Below, piece after piece: positions 1 through 12,700 of a stretch of 64,000 bases of DNA (positions within the stretch are counted from its first letter, which is position 1; every line of letters starts with the position of its first letter). The position numbers were made by a program, and so were the translations under genes. The notes under the pieces were generated by a model. The model was not told where the DNA came from and did no database searches. It saw only the letters and a list, made by a program, of their open reading frames with translations. The stretch comes from Symsagittifera roscoffensis (lineage: Eukaryota > Xenacoelomorpha > Acoela > Convolutidae): NCBI RefSeq assembly GCF_963678635.1, contig NC_087069.1, positions 23,408,360 through 23,472,359 on the forward strand, in the 5' to 3' direction.

Positions 1-3000
1 CGACATGCTAAAAATGATTTCTTGAGTGGCAAAAGTGCATAAAGAGAAAAAAAATGGAAATGTCCTAGAAAAAATACAGAAAAGTTATACCAAAGAAATA
101 TATAGAGTTTTTAGGTCCTTTTTTGTGTCGGATTGGGCTCAAAATAGTGTTATGCTGCTGACTTGCCTAACTCGATGTTCTAAATATCTCAAGGTTCATT
201 TTACGTCAAGAATGACTGCGTAAGTTATAAGAAGTTACAAACCAAGAAAATTTCAAAACACTTCATGCCATTCGAGGGCTTCAATTGACCACAAATGCGG
301 CTTATAGTCTTGACAGCGCTGAAATAGTTTTGTATACAAATTGGGAAATTGGGATCCTTTTATCAAACCCCCCCCCTTGATATCTTCTACTAAAGAACCT
401 TCAGTCCTATAAATAAATACAGTAAGTTAGCACTAGAGCTTGTATAATATTTGATATAACAAGCATGATATATAATATTTGATATAACACTCAATAATTT
501 GAGTTTTGCTGCATTCTGATTGGTCGAAAATTCGACCAACTTAACGAACTTAAATATCTCCACCCACCCTTCTTTTGAAAGAGGTGAGAGATTGTTAAGT
601 AGATCCATAAGTTGTTAGAAGGCCGATATAATCCGCCTATTTTGCATGAAAATCAAAGTTTTTTGGCTGCGTAATTTAAATGTATCAAAGAAACTGGAAA
701 AAAGCTTTCCTGCTGCTTTCAGATTGAGATTGCTGTTTTCCCTCAGGTTGAAGCTCGTTTTACATCTTTCAATGGGCTCATTGCGCACTTCGCTTTCCAG
801 AAGAACCAGTGCGACATCGTTGAAATTTTTGATGTAATTAAATGCTCCAGTCTCTCTGTCCGTTTTCATCCTAGAAAATTAGTTCCATGAATCAAGTGCG
901 TTTTATTTATTCTCCTATGATCAAAAACTTCTTATTTTTTTTGCATAAATAATAACAGTCGGAACGTAACGGTAAGAGAGTGAGCATAAAAAGGGCTACG
1001 AAAGTCCTCAATCTTTGATATGATTTGATGTTATTTTTATTTATTTTTCGAATTGATTTTTTATTGTTGATTTTTTTTCGCTGCCGATTAACCTGCGGGA
1101 TTACACTATAAATATCACTCCAACATCCAAGTTTAGGCGTAAATAATCGATTATAATGCATTATAGCGTTGATTTGCTTATAGCGTTGATTTATAGCGTT
1201 GATTTGTTATGCAATTATAATAGAAAACAATAACCAAAATTAGTTTATAGGAATTACAATTGATAATAATCGTGATTTTCGACGAGATCATAATCTCTTA
1301 TGATTGATTATAGCTCATGCAAAAAACTCAATAAATTAATTAAAATTGATTATAATCAATTATAGTCTCCTGTTTTACCAAAGTTTTGTCACATTAAAAT
1401 GACGTTTTAATTATATCCTATGGGTTAATATTTTTCTGTCATAGGCCAAAAATCTAAAATGGAAATATCTTGTCTCACTTTGGTTAATCTGAACGCAAAG
1501 TTTTGCTGCGATACAAAAGCTTTATAGTTTTCCTTTCATTTCAGTTGAAAGGATCCTGCGGTAGGTGAAAAATGAATCTGCAAAGTAAATCATCGAATTA
1601 CAGCAAGGTGCTGATTTTTTTGGTTGTTAAAAAATGAACAACCTGAAACAACTCTAATGGAGATGAAATGCATATATAAAAAATTTTCTTTATATTAGTT
1701 GTTTTCTCATTTTCACATAAATGAAAGTCTACGAAAAGTATGAAAAATAAAGAATTCAGATGGAAGGTCGAAGACAAAATGGGCAAACATATGGGATTAA
1801 AATCGATTTTAATCAATCTTTTAAAGAAAAAAAAGAATCAGGAATTGAGACAAAAATAATTTATTATAATCAATTTTAACTCTATCGACAAAAAATGGAT
1901 TAAATTCGTTTAAAATCTGTTACCACGTTTACATTTGATTATGATTTGATTTCAAAAAGAGAAATTCTGATCAGTTAGTACTTGATTAAACTCATTTTTT
2001 TTTTCATTTTTACTGAGATTGGTACTAAATTCATAATATAATTGATCTTTACCGCTAGAAGCTGGTTGCGGGTACTAAACGCTTTTTCCTAAATTTCAAA
2101 GGTACGATTGAAATGATAACTATGAAAATAGCAGTTCAAGTAAACTTGCGCAAAATTACCTTTTTTTTCACCAGTGATCACTTAGGAGGCAAAACAATAA
2201 ACTTTTGCGAAATTTGTGCTCAAGTTATTCTAGCTCACTGTAAATTGATGAAAGTTTCAAGAAACTTTTGGAAACTTAAGTTTTTGTCAGGTATGAGCGT
2301 GTGGTTAGTCATACAGTAAAATTTACTAGCTTTCGAGGATGCATTGGTTTTGAAAAGAATTTGATGTTTTTCTTCAGTTCCTGTAAAAGTACAATTGAAT
2401 CGGTTCAAAATGACTAATTTGTAAGTAAAATACATCGATGAAATCCCTTATGATTCAATTTTTTAGGCCAATGGTCTTCCTTAGGTCATTGTAAAGCAAA
2501 AATGAGGTCAGTTGATTTGGGACGGAAAAAAGGGTTTGCCTACTTGCCGTGGTCTTTTTTAATGAACACAAAGAAAATATTTTTTCTTGTTAAAATGATA
2601 ACTACAAATTTCGAATAAAAAAATTTGAACAAAGTTTTTGATCATGGCATACTCCTTTAAGCTTGGAATGTCTTCTTATTTTTCTATTTCTTTTTTTTTT
2701 CCACAATTGATTTCAATTGATTTCAACAATGACCTTATGACTATCATACAATGAAAAGCACAAAAAAGTTCTGATAATTAACTGTTTGCATCAACATAAT
2801 AATATTTTCGTTTTCAATATTTTCAGTTAGTCATTTTGAAAAACGTCAAAAGGCAGTGAGCCTGCCAGAAAAACCTCAAAAATAAAATAGTGATTGGCTA
2901 TCTTTCTGAGAAACGCATACTTTTACTGAAAGTCGGAGAGGAAAATAAAATGGATTAAAATCATATTTAGGTGCGGTAATATTTTAATCTAACTGTTTTC

Positions 3001-3700
3001 AAATTTCACCAAAATAATTCACTTAAGATCTTGTTGTATATTTTGTACAAACTTTCAAATTGATATATCAATTTTGTCAATTCATTTACCTTTATGTGCA
3101 TAGCATAATTATGAAATTTTTATCAAAGTTTAAAAAGAAAATTAAAATTTCTTATTGTACTAGTTGCTCTTAATTTAAATGGTGTTCATGGTGTACGGTT
3201 ATTGTAGTGTTCACAAGCCTTTATTTCAGTTTTTCTGGTAGAGTTATTGATATATTTCTTCATTTAAATTTACGATTGGGGAACAGGGTTGTTCATTTCT
3301 AAAAGTATTTCCGTCAATGCAAGGTTTTAGTCAATTTATAAACATAAGTTTCCTTGGTTGAGTAAAACTTGTCATCGTTTTAAATTTTTCTTATACTATC
3401 CGTTCTCTTTCACTCAAACCATCTTAGATACCTTATCGTTGATTCTGTCAAATTGTTTTCTGACGTGCGTTGGAGATTAACACAATATGATGGAATCACT
3501 AGTTAATAAATTCAACAACCATGACGAAACAGCCATATCTTGCAAAAACAAAATCAGCAAATCGAAACTGAAAAAGCCCTAATGCTATGTTTTGTTATTT
3601 CCGCTAGTAATTTTCGAGAAAATCTCAAAAACTCATTTCTAAGTTCGATCTAGACTTTTTTCAGAGATATGGTTTTCGACTTCCTCAAGGTCGGCAACCA
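1..3700. other. AT-rich spacer without a recognisable gene
   Basis: No open frame here carries a recognisable domain. All are short and rich in low-complexity residues. The DNA is AT-rich with scattered near-palindromes around AATCGATTATAAT (about 1,145-1,160, 1,340-1,365, 1,795-1,880), a pattern that recurs inside the inverted-repeat element at 43,287-44,268. I read it as decayed repeat DNA. Confidence 0.6.
1161..1205. repeat. Short tandem repeat, ~15-bp unit
   Basis: The unit TTATAGCGTTGATTT appears three times almost head to tail, the middle copy separated by a GC dinucleotide. It sits next to AT-rich near-palindromes. No coding or regulatory role is suggested. Confidence 0.8.
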
Positions 3701-3867
3701 ATGCCCTCAATGCGGTTCTCAGGTTAGAGTGGATCAGAGCGAGCATGACCTTCTAGAGACACCTATCAAACAGGCCCCAAATAGCACTTTCTAGTGGAGG
3801 TCCTCGAGCTCTCCATCTGCCCTGATTCTCCACCTACACTCGAGGTCCGTAAACACCTGGGCCGAGT

Positions 3868-4125
3868 CCCACTCAAAAACCGCTCCAAATTTGAACGGTT
3901 TGAGCAATTTTCCCGCAAGATTTGAGCGGTTCGAGCGGTTTCGGAGGCTTTTACGGAAAAACCACTCAAACCGCTCAAATTTTGCTGAAAAAATAAAAAA
4001 CCGCTTAAGACCCGATCAAATTTTGCTAAAAAAAAATAAAAAACCGCTGAAAAGACCCTCATCTCTTCCGGCGGTTTTTGAAGGGGTTTTCATGCAACAT
4101 TTGAGCGGTTTTTGAGCGGTTTAAT
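3868..4125. repeat. Interspersed ACCGCTCAAA / TTTGAGCGGT motif cluster
   Basis: The decamer ACCGCTCAAA and its reverse complement occur many times in both orientations with short AT-rich gaps. Further copies lie at about 4,671, 4,825-4,850 and 5,567. Frames through this region give repetitive peptides that reflect the DNA repeat, not a protein. It grades into the minisatellites to the right. Confidence 0.75.
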
Positions 4126-4279
4126 AAAAAAAAGCAAGTGAAACCATCAATAGACCTGGAAGAGGCAATATGACACTACCCGGGTCGCGGTTGTGGTTTT
4201 ATGATCAGACAGTCGCGACCAAATTTTGGTACTTTCAGACTTTCGCGACCGAAATTGGATATTTTCATAATTTGCGGAC

Positions 4280-4385
4280 CGAGGCAATGTGTCCGCGACC
4301 GGCGGGACCGTAGGAAAATTAATCGCGACCGGCGCGACCAAAGGAAAGTTAACCGCGACCAGCGCGACCGAAAGAAAGTTAGCCG
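4280..4385. repeat. ~30-bp minisatellite (GCGACCGGCGCGACC-type unit)
   Basis: About three to four degenerate units, each with a GCGACC-GCGCGACC core followed by an AAAGGAAAGTTAA-like spacer. The array passes directly into a second minisatellite with a shorter unit, so the two probably share an origin. Confidence 0.75.
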
Positions 4386-4625
4386 CGGCGGTCGAAACTT
4401 TAGTCGCGACGGTCGAAAAGTTAGTCAAGACGGCCGAAAAATTAGTCGCGACGGTCAAAAAAATAGTCGCGGCATGGTCAAAAAATTAGTCGCAGCGGTC
4501 GAAAAATTAGACTCGGTGGTCGAAAAATTAGTCGCGGTGGTAGAAAAATTAGTCGCGGTGGTCAAAAATTAGTTGAGGAGGTCGAAAAAGTGGTCGCGGT
4601 TGTCGAAAAGTTACTTGCGCTTGTC
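4386..4625. repeat. 21-bp minisatellite
   Basis: About ten to twelve degenerate copies of a 21-bp unit of the form GGTCGAAAAATTAGTCGCG plus two bases. Because 21 is divisible by three, one plus-strand frame stays open and would encode a heptad-like peptide repeat. There is no start context or domain to argue for a gene. Confidence 0.8.
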
Positions 4626-4748
4626 GCAAAACTAGATCATTAGCAAGATTTTGGGCGCAATCGTTTATAAAACCGCTCAAATAGCTCAAATCTTGTTTCA
4701 ATTTGGGTGAAAAATCTGGACTCGTATAGCGGCTTGAAACTCTCCCTC

Positions 4749-6275
4749 GACTGTTTTCTAGCTCCACATGACCTCAGAAATAATCCAGCCGTTGCCTTGG
4801 ATTGTCTCAATTGTCTAAAAAACTGCTCAAACCGCTCAAACCGCTCAAATCTTGTTTCAAATTGGTTGAAAAAGCTTGACTCGGGTAGTGGCTTGAAAAA
4901 CTTTTTCTTCTCCGCGTCTTCTCTTGACTTGCTATCTTCATTCTCATTAGTGTCGGCGACATTTCATCCGCAGAATATGTTTTCGGTTCATAAAATTCTG
5001 TCTCGAATATCATATATCTTACATTTTGGATTTAATTGTTACCCGCATAGGGAGCGCTTCCGTACTCAACATTTAGGAATTTTTAAAATAATTTCGAAAT
5101 TTTTGCTTCGGAATTCATGGTGCCAGGAAATTTTTTTCTGTCAAGAGCAAAAAAAACCTTTCTATCACCATCACCTGTAGCCTTAGATTTATTGGCCATA
5201 CACCGTACCCTGGAGATTTAAATCAAAACACACCAAAACCAAATCCCGGTTTCATGAGAACTCGGATACAAACGCCTCTAGCCAGTCAATGATCCCTTAT
5301 GCTTCCCAGAGATTCTGCCGCTATCTCCAATCCCAGCGGTTCTTAGATCTCTCTGGTCCAAGAAGGTCTTTTTTGTTCACTTGTTCTCAGCTCATTTCTC
5401 ACGTGTTTATCGCGCAGTTCAATCAGTCTCTCCTTTGAGGTCACTTCCTGCATCCGAGCGACGGTTGCCGAAGGCAGGGAGACCCTTGACTGTTTTTTTT
5501 CGATTCACATGACCTCAGGAACAATCCAGCCGATGCCGTGGATTGTCTCAATTGTCTAAAAATCTCTCAAACCGCTCAAAACTTGCTTCAAATTGGTTGA
5601 AAAACCTCGAGTCGGGTAGCGGCTTGAAACTCTTTTTTTCTCCGCGTCTTCCTTTGACTTGCTATCTTCATTCTAATTAGTGTCGGCGAGTTTTCAACCG
5701 CAGAATATGTTTTCGATTCATAAAATTCTGTCTCGAATATCATCTATCTTTCATTTTGGAGTTAATAGTTACCCGCATAGGGAGCGCTTCCGTACTCAAC
5801 ATTTAGGGATTTTTTCAATAATTTCAAAACTGTTGCTTCGGAATCCGTAGTGTCAGGAAATTCTTTTCTGTCAACAGCAGTGAAACCACTATTATCCACC
5901 ATCACTTGTAGCTTTAGATTTATTGGCCATACACCGTGCCCTGGAGATTTAAATCAAAACACACCAAAGCCAAAACCCGGTTTCATGAGAACTCGGATGC
6001 ATACGCTTCGAGTCAATTAATGCTCCCTTATGCTTCCCAGAGATTCTGCCGCTATCTCCAATCCCAGCGGTTCTTAGATCTCTCTGGTCTACGAAGGTCT
6101 TTTCTCTTCACTTGTTCTCTGCTCTGTTCCCACGTGTTTATCGCGCAATTCAGTCGGTCCTTCATTTGAGGTCACTTCCTGCATCCGAGCCACTGTTGTT
6201 GAAGGCAGGGAGACCCTCGACTGTTTCCTCGCTCCACGTGACCTCGGAAACAATCCAGCCGATGCCGTGAATTGG
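4749..6275. repeat. Tandem duplication, ~0.73-kb unit (two copies plus partial third)
   Basis: A block beginning with GACTGTTT and a CATGACCTCAG-type core starts at 4,749, again at 5,488, and again at 6,219, where it stops after about 55 bp. Units one and two share recognisable landmarks throughout, for example GGGAGCGCTTCCGTACTCAA and AGATTCTGCCGCTATCTCCA, with many point differences. The divergence argues for an old duplication. No frame is conserved between the units, so I treat it as noncoding satellite-like DNA. Confidence 0.85.
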
Positions 6276-6780
6276 GACCCATCTGTTTTTTTTTCGGGTT
6301 ATGTGACTCGTCGTCGCTCTGGGGAGGCCTATGCGCGATTTCACTGAATTCCTGGTTTCCTCCATCCTGATTGGTGGAAAAAAGGTGTTCAGGGTGAAAA
6401 ATCCCTACTCGAGTGGGCTCTTCTCCACTTCTGAAGATGCAGTAGGAAGATCCGAGCTGCACCATTCGTTGAGATGAAGTGGATTCCATTCCTCGAAGAA
6501 ACATGTGAGAATGGATTCAAAAACAGTTTTTCAATGTCTAAGTGTATTCTCATAATTGGAGGGAAGGTGCAGACCGTAAGCACTGAAGGATTGAACATCT
6601 TCTGCAGCTCCTTTACGGTTTACGATGTCAATCAATTACCTCTTCATCATTGAAAAAGCACAAGCCTTCCTCAACTCACTTTGACCTTGTTGTGATTGTT
6701 CTTATTTAAGTAGTCTTTGTTCAATTAACTGATCTATGTGACCATGACTTACCGCAAGCGGTCTCCTCCGGAGTGAGCGA
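6276..6780. other. Spacer, nothing recognised
   Basis: No conserved domain, repeat or RNA gene was seen. It separates the tandem duplication from the Ty3/Gypsy remnant. Confidence 0.5.
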
Positions 6781-6890
6781 GCTCAGTGTTAGTGTGAATT
6801 AGTAAGAAATAACACACGTTTTAATTGAACTCTAATTCTTATCTTTTTTTCATTTTAAGTTAATATAGATAGAGTTTTAGTACACTTTAT
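6781..6890 (+). repeat. Leader/LTR-derived repeat upstream of the remnant gag (copy 1 of 3)
   Basis: About 110 bp starting GCTCAGTGTTAGTGTG and ending just before the gag ATG at 6,892. It is homologous to 8,679-8,790 and 12,710-12,815. Finding the same sequence before gag and after the integrase region fits a short LTR or LTR-derived piece. The boundaries are too eroded to confirm TG/CA ends. Confidence 0.55.
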
Positions 6891-6891
6891 T

Positions 6892-7560
6892 ATGGCGCAG
6901 CCATATGTAAACAAATCTGGCATGAGGGGAGTATCCCCATTCTGGCAATCACATATTATTGACATCCCTATCCCGAGGGATGATTGGAGGGATATGTTCC
7001 AACTGGCATTAATAGCCAAAGAGAACATCGATATCGACAACTTTGTGATCCCACTAGAGATCTTAAAACCAGAGAACCTACATTTAGAGGAAGAGCCTCA
7101 AAACGAGTCATCGTCAGCTAACACAGAACGCTTAGCAAGAAACGCTGAAGAAAGAAATAGATTCATTGATTCTGAGAATGCCCGAATTAAATTAGAAATG
7201 AGACATTTAACGGAATGCGGATGGATGAGGCGGACAAGAATATTCGCCCGATGCTGTATCTAGCAATGGGTAGTGAGGAAGAGAGAATCTTCTCACAGAA
7301 GTTTTCTTAAGTTAAGACCCAACGTAACACTCGAACGCCATAAGCTACTCAAAAGATGTCAGAAAACAGAGAAAGAGCATGGAACAATTCTGGGGCGCGC
7401 TAGCGGAAATGGCGAAGAGAAAGAGCATATACAGTGGAGAGGAAGAAAGAATCCTCGATATTTTCATTAACAACATGAAAAACTACGAAATCAAGAGGAA
7501 ACTTTGGACCGAAACTCTAACCTCCCCCAAGAAACCCTAAATGTCGCTTTAGTTGATGAG
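6892..7560 (+). pseudogene. Decayed Ty3/Gypsy gag (capsid region)
   Basis: The first 123 codons from the ATG at 6,892 give a hydrophilic Gag-like N-terminus. The frame is then lost, and a second frame (about 7,380-7,540) resembles the retrotransposon capsid helices, including MEQFWGAL and later EERILDIFINNM and KRKLWTE, typical of the retrotrans_gag fold. At least one frameshift and several stops separate the pieces, so no full Gag can be made. It is followed by a zinc-knuckle remnant and then by RNase H, which fixes the orientation. Confidence 0.7.
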
Positions 7561-7725
7561 AAAGACATCTCAAATCATTTGAAAATGACAGGTAGCTTTA
7601 AATCTTCTTACCCTTTAAAAATAATGATGTAAGTGTTCATCGAAGTTTTAATAAACGAGAAGCAACCCTGGCAGTGGATCGAAGAAATTCTCTAATCAAA
7701 AGTGGAGGAAAATTCACAAGGGAAA

Positions 7726-7815
7726 TCTTGCTATATGCCCAGCGAGGGACACGATTCGTACATCATGTAAGTTGAAGGGACATTTCACTAAAAATTGTAA
7801 ATCTAGAAGAAGAAA
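7726..7815 (+). pseudogene. Gag zinc-knuckle remnant
   Basis: One frame reads a Cys-rich stretch ending CKLKGHFTKNCKSRR, the second half of a CCHC nucleocapsid knuckle with a basic tail. The first Cys is displaced or lost. Its position between capsid-like and protease/RNase H-like remnants is as expected for Gag-Pol. Confidence 0.55.
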
Positions 7816-8344
7816 CGTAAATATGCAACCGCTCCAGTTGCAACTAATCACGAAATTGTAAATACCGAAATTGTAAATCCGTAGGATAATCTGTAATTAA
7901 TTTTGTCGGATTATATAAAAGTGAAACGGAAACCATTTTCAAGAAATTCAACAAACTATTCGACAGAAGCGGTAAAATAAAGATTCAACTCAAGATCAAT
8001 CTTTTTCACGATCCACTGAAATCTATACAAACAAAAGGATGCAGGGTCCCTCTACATTCACTTCCGGCAGTCTAGTTCTCTAGAGCTCGACAGACTAATT
8101 TCCGAAGGACACAAAAAAAAGAGTTTAGAATCATGTGATGAAAGAAGATTTATCAGCCCAAATAATTACCAATAAGAACGATAAATCAATTAAGCTCGCA
8201 TTGAACTCAAATTTTTCAAATTAACGGATATTCAAAAAAAAAACACCAGTTGCCAAAAATTCATGAATTGGTAGATGATGTTGCATCTCAATTGTCAGAA
8301 AAAAACGTCGGAGAAGTCTGGGTCAAAATCTTAGATCTCATATA

Positions 8345-8660
8345 GCCAACCTAAATTCGACGACTTCACAAGCAAACAGTGTAAATTTACCATCTTTGGA
8401 GGAATTTTTAGCATCGTTGATAAAAGTAAATTGGAAATCGTTAACTTAACCGAAAATGCACAATTTGACGTGAAACTGAAAACTCAAACAAAATCAGATG
8501 CATCACGCAACAGTTCTGGCACAAAGCTCTAAAAGCTACACGAAAAAGACTAGAGATCGGTTTCATTCGCTAATCGATTATTAAACCCTCATGAGTCTAA
8601 TTATTCATAAAATGAACTCGAACTTCTCGGCGTAGTATGGGCTTTAGAACACTACAAAAG
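8345..8660 (+). pseudogene. RNase H remnant, copy A (truncated)
   Basis: Translation with stops shows the end of the RT connection and the start of a Ty3/Gypsy RNase H, with SDAS (the first catalytic Asp) and NELELLGVVWALEHYK (the catalytic Glu region). It stops at 8,660, where a different repeat block begins. The polymerase core of RT is missing upstream: protease-like remnant runs directly into RNase H, implying an internal deletion. The same segment reappears at 9,592 as copy B. Confidence 0.7.
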
Positions 8661-8669
8661 TTAGTTATA

Positions 8670-9590
8670 CGACTTTTTGCTCAGTGTTATTGTGTGTTAA
8701 TTAGAAATAACACACATTTTAGTGAATTTTTATTCTTATCTTTCATTCTTTTTAAGTTAGTTTAGAAAAAGTTTTAGTGTCTTTTATTAGACCTATCATC
8801 ATTGTCTTGATATGTATCTTTCTTGAATGGGTCAGCAGCAACATCTGAAGTAATTGAAGCATACTCGATCCGCCAAAATACCTCAACCCCAGCTACCATC
8901 TTCACTTTTAAAAAATGGTCCTCTGTAAGCTGTCTTCAAAGTGAACATGTTTTTTCATTAACTGGGTACCAGGTGCACCACATGATCTTCACGCCTGGTC
9001 TACTCATCATTCGTCATACTACTCGACGAGCTTTCAACCGGCACGTAAGCTCCATTGTTGGAGACCCCTATCACTTCGCTGACACAGTCTCCTTTTACCT
9101 TTTCCGGCGCTTGCAGCGTTGTTCTGGAATTTGTTATTGACAACATCATTGGGAACTTCGCTGACACTTCTCTCGGATATACATGCCAGGGTCCAAAAAC
9201 AAAGGGGGGGGGGGGGTAATGACGGTTCGACCAGTTGCCTGAGTGTTAGTCACCGGTAATTTTCTGGCCGTCCTCTTCTGTGTGAAAATGAGATTAACCA
9301 TAACGCTCGGCGTAAGCTGAATAGCCATAAGATTATCCCAGTAGATCTTCAGTTGCAATACCTCCCGCTCTAGTTCTTCCTCAGTCATCAAATGATCATT
9401 TTCACCGCGTATTAGGCACTGAGTTGTAGAGAAAAAAATATGGATGTGATGGCAAAATATGTACAAAAATTTTGTGTTCTAATAAGTTTTTAGAGTTTTT
9501 AGAGTTATTTTCCTTCAAGCTGTAGTTGGTTTGAGTCCTTTTGTTGCTCTGTTATGAAGTGATTCTTAAACTCTCTACTACTTTGTTGCC
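8670..9590. repeat. ~0.95-kb dispersed block, copy 1
   Basis: Nearly identical to 12,701-13,648. It begins with the LTR-like 110-bp sequence and continues into a shared segment containing a G-homopolymer run (about 9,205-9,218) that is shorter in the other copy. The minus strand holds an open frame (9,146-9,466) conserved between copies, with a helical EEELEREVLQLKIYW stretch. It has no known domain and I do not call it a gene. The block interrupts copy A of RNase H. Confidence 0.8.
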
Positions 9591-9591
9591 G

Positions 9592-10036
9592 TTTTAATTT
9601 TGACAACTTCACGACCAAACATTGTAAGTTTTGCATCTTTAAAGGAGTATTTAGCATCGTTGTTAAAAGTAAATTGGAAATCGCTAACTTAATCGAAAAT
9701 GCACACTTTGACGTGAAACGGAAAACTCGAATAAAATCAGACGCATCACACAACGGTCTCAGCACAATGCTCCAAAAACTACAAAAAAAACGACTGGAGA
9801 TCGGTTTCATTCGCTACTCGATTATAAACCCTCATGAGGCTAACTATTCAACAAATGAAATCGAACTTCTTGGCGTAGCATGGGCTGTAGAACACTACAA
9901 AAACACGTTATACGGTTCAAAATATGAAATCATAACCAATCATAAAGACCTTTTATCTGCCTTAACTTCTAATCACGGTAATAAAACCTATCATAGTCGT
10001 ATCACAAGATGGGTAGACAGACTTTTTAGCGTTTAA
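9592..10036 (+). pseudogene. RNase H remnant, copy B (best preserved)
   Basis: A Ty3/Gypsy RNase H domain with clear landmarks: IKSDASHNG (catalytic Asp), NEIELLGVAWAVEHYK (catalytic Glu), and YEIITNHKDLLSAL (Asp position read as His, from DHK to NHK). The 120-codon open stretch starts at 9,674. Loss of the third acidic residue and a stop at about 10,034 mean it is not functional. It restarts the element after the inserted block and repeats sequence already present at 8,345-8,660. Confidence 0.8.
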
Positions 10037-10787
10037 CTTAACGATAAAACATTTATCGGGTAAAGACATGCGGTTTACAGATTTGATATCGAGAATTCCA
10101 ATCGGAAAACCTATTGCTTCCTCAATTTATGACGAGGAATTAGTCGTAGTAACAATTAGCAAAATCAATTCAATCAGAAGTTCGAAGGATGTTAACTTAT
10201 TAGATAAACCAAAACCTCATTTGAAATTGATTGGACAGATTTCGGAAAATTCCACTGACTTAATACTGCGTATTAGGATTATTGCATCATTTCTAAACTT
10301 AGTTAGCTCTAGACTGAAATTTGGCGATTCTGATCGTGTCCGTTCCAGATTTTGTAGTTCTCAATTGTTTTCCCCAGGATTATTCATAAGTTAATTGTTC
10401 TAACACTACCATCTCAAACTTCTTCTTTTTATATTTTTTATCATTACAATTTAATTTATAAAAAATCCCATGGAATGTAATATTGAAATTACTTCCTTAT
10501 CTTGTGGTTTTGTTGTAATTTTCATTAAAGAGAATATGTCGACAGATCAGTCATCATTAGTAAAAAAAAAACCAAGACTCTCTAAAGATGCCAGAAAAAA
10601 TCATTGGAGTTAAATAGTTTGCTGGGCTTATAGAAGACAGCTCCCTAAACCCCATAGTTACGGCTTTCGAGCAGAACAAGGAGATTGAAAACATTAAATT
10701 GGGAAGTTACTCTGATCTTTTTATAAAGACTTACAAACGGCAAATGGATTATCTAAATTAGACAAAAAATTTTGTTTACCATTTGTC
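10037..10787 (+). pseudogene. RNase H-integrase connector remnant
   Basis: A single 108-codon open frame (10,068-10,394) starting MRFTDLISRIP resembles the post-RNase H tether seen in Ty3/Gypsy Pol (a DALSRIP-like motif). The remainder is AT-rich with stops in all frames. Confidence 0.45.
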
Positions 10788-11310
10788 TTGAGAATAGCCG
10801 CCATAAAGTTTCTCCATGAAACACACCCAGGAAAGTTCGGAATGAAATTACTTTCGACATTTTTATGGTGGCCACATAATATTAGAATGATTTACTTTCA
10901 CCGAAAAAACTGCTCGGATTGCATGAAAGCAGGTAAAAATCTTAGGCCAGTAACTCCAAAAAAACATTACAATCACCTTCCCGAAATAAAATTTGTAGAA
11001 GAGCAAATTGACTTGGACTTCGCAGGTCCTTTAGATTTTGTTCGTGGTCATTGTAATTATATTTTACTTTTTTTTAGGCAGATTCTCGAAATTCACGTCG
11101 GCAAAAATTACTTTAAGTACTTCAGCCAAAAAGGTAATCGACTTTTTTACCGACTATAACCATCTTCTTGGAATCCCCGGGTCAACCACGCTTCATGTTT
11201 TGACCGGAACGGGTTTGAAATCATTTTGTGATTCACATAATATTAATATTATTTTCTGTAGAATCGCAGCTCACCGGATTAGTGGAAAAACTCGTCCACA
11301 CTACTAAATC
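10788..11310 (+). pseudogene. Integrase remnant (HHCC domain and start of core)
   Basis: The frame at 10,788-11,159 has the integrase zinc-binding pattern: HETHPGKFG, then CSDCMKAGK, giving His-His-Cys-Cys. It continues to IDLDFAGPLDF, which carries the first catalytic Asp of the DDE core. A frameshift follows near 11,090, and later core motifs are only faintly visible in another frame. It belongs with the RNase H just upstream. Confidence 0.75.
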
Positions 11311-12700
11311 AAAATTACAAACATTGTCGTTAGAACTAACAAAACCTACACTTAGGGACTCAGTATCCAAACTCATTTGGAGCCTACAGATCACAAATCA
11401 ATCGAAAAGAAAATTGCACTCCTATCGAAAAACACTTCAACAGGACACCGGACACTTTATGAAAAAATCTGATTAATCTAAAAAAAAAGTAATTTTTTAG
11501 ACAACGGACAATCAATTTTAGCAAGATCAAGGGCAAAAAATTGGGCAGGGCACAATATATTTGAAGACGGATACCTGGACATTACGTTGGAGAATAAGAA
11601 TCGAAAACCCGAAGACATCGGATATGACTCCGAACGAAACGTATCGCCAATCAAGTCACCTTCTACTACTGCTCATAAGAGACTGCCTCTCAAAAATACC
11701 CTAAAAAGGTAACATACTTCTGAAGGTTTTGAATTGAAGAAACGGGGAACCTTATCACAGACCTTTGGGAGAGAAACTAATATATTCGTCTCATACAACG
11801 GTGAAACTCGTTAGCAAAATAATCTTAAGGAAAACTTTTAAAGGTAGCATCACTGTTCCTGATTCTATTAGTTTATTTAAAACAGGATCAAAGAAAAGAA
11901 AAGTATGTGCAAGATCAAAACAAAATGTGGCCATCACTCCGTCGGACAACCTTACCAAAACCAAATTCTCGTCGAAGAAATCCAGGCAGCCGAAGAAAAC
12001 ACGATTCCAACCGGTGAGTTAACTTCTCACCAGGGTATTTAGCCGAAGATGAATCTTTTTACGTACCTTTCGATACCTCGGACTGAAGTGACTGGGAATG
12101 GACCGTAAGCGGCTTCATTTGTAGAAACGTAGGCAGAGAAAAGTTCATTGATGACCTAAGTAATCGCGTACAACATCATAGTCGGAACAGACTTCGTCGG
12201 ATAAACTTATTAAGTCTGAAAATGTAGATTTAGATTGAAATCCTCAAGGACCATCGACCGAGTGCCACATTATCAAAATACCAGTAACTACCCCTTCACG
12301 ACGATCCTGACTAGAAATCTCGGAACAGACGGAACCACCTTCGACCTTCGACTTCTTTAACACCACACCAGTAAATGCCCAATCTATAAATGTACAAGAT
12401 GATCTATCTACAACATGCTCAGTCAGAGGTTCTGAAGGACGACTCTTCTGTGGATATACCGGTTTACGAAGTAAGCGAGCCTTCGACAGAACGTAATTTT
12501 TTAATCCCTTCTAGAAAAAGGCGAAACGTTGGACCACCGAAAATTTTATGATGAACGGTTGTATATAGATGTTATAGGTGAGGAAACATCAGGGACAGCT
12601 GACAACCCTTTCATACTTAGTGAAGTCACAAACAGCGATATTATTTCCGAAAACAAGAGGGAGTGTAGAGAAGTTGTAGTCACACATTCACCAGAATGTG
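11311..12700 (+). other. Decayed 3' part of the Ty3/Gypsy remnant
   Basis: Short open frames (11,228-11,476; 11,765-12,022; 12,529-12,735) with basic or hydrophilic composition but no assignable motif. By position this should be integrase C-terminus plus 3' sequence. Confidence 0.4.

Noticed and set aside
4201-4572. 123-codon open frame of Arg/Asp/Lys repeats
   Set aside because: Produced by minisatellite units of length divisible by three; no supporting start context or homology.
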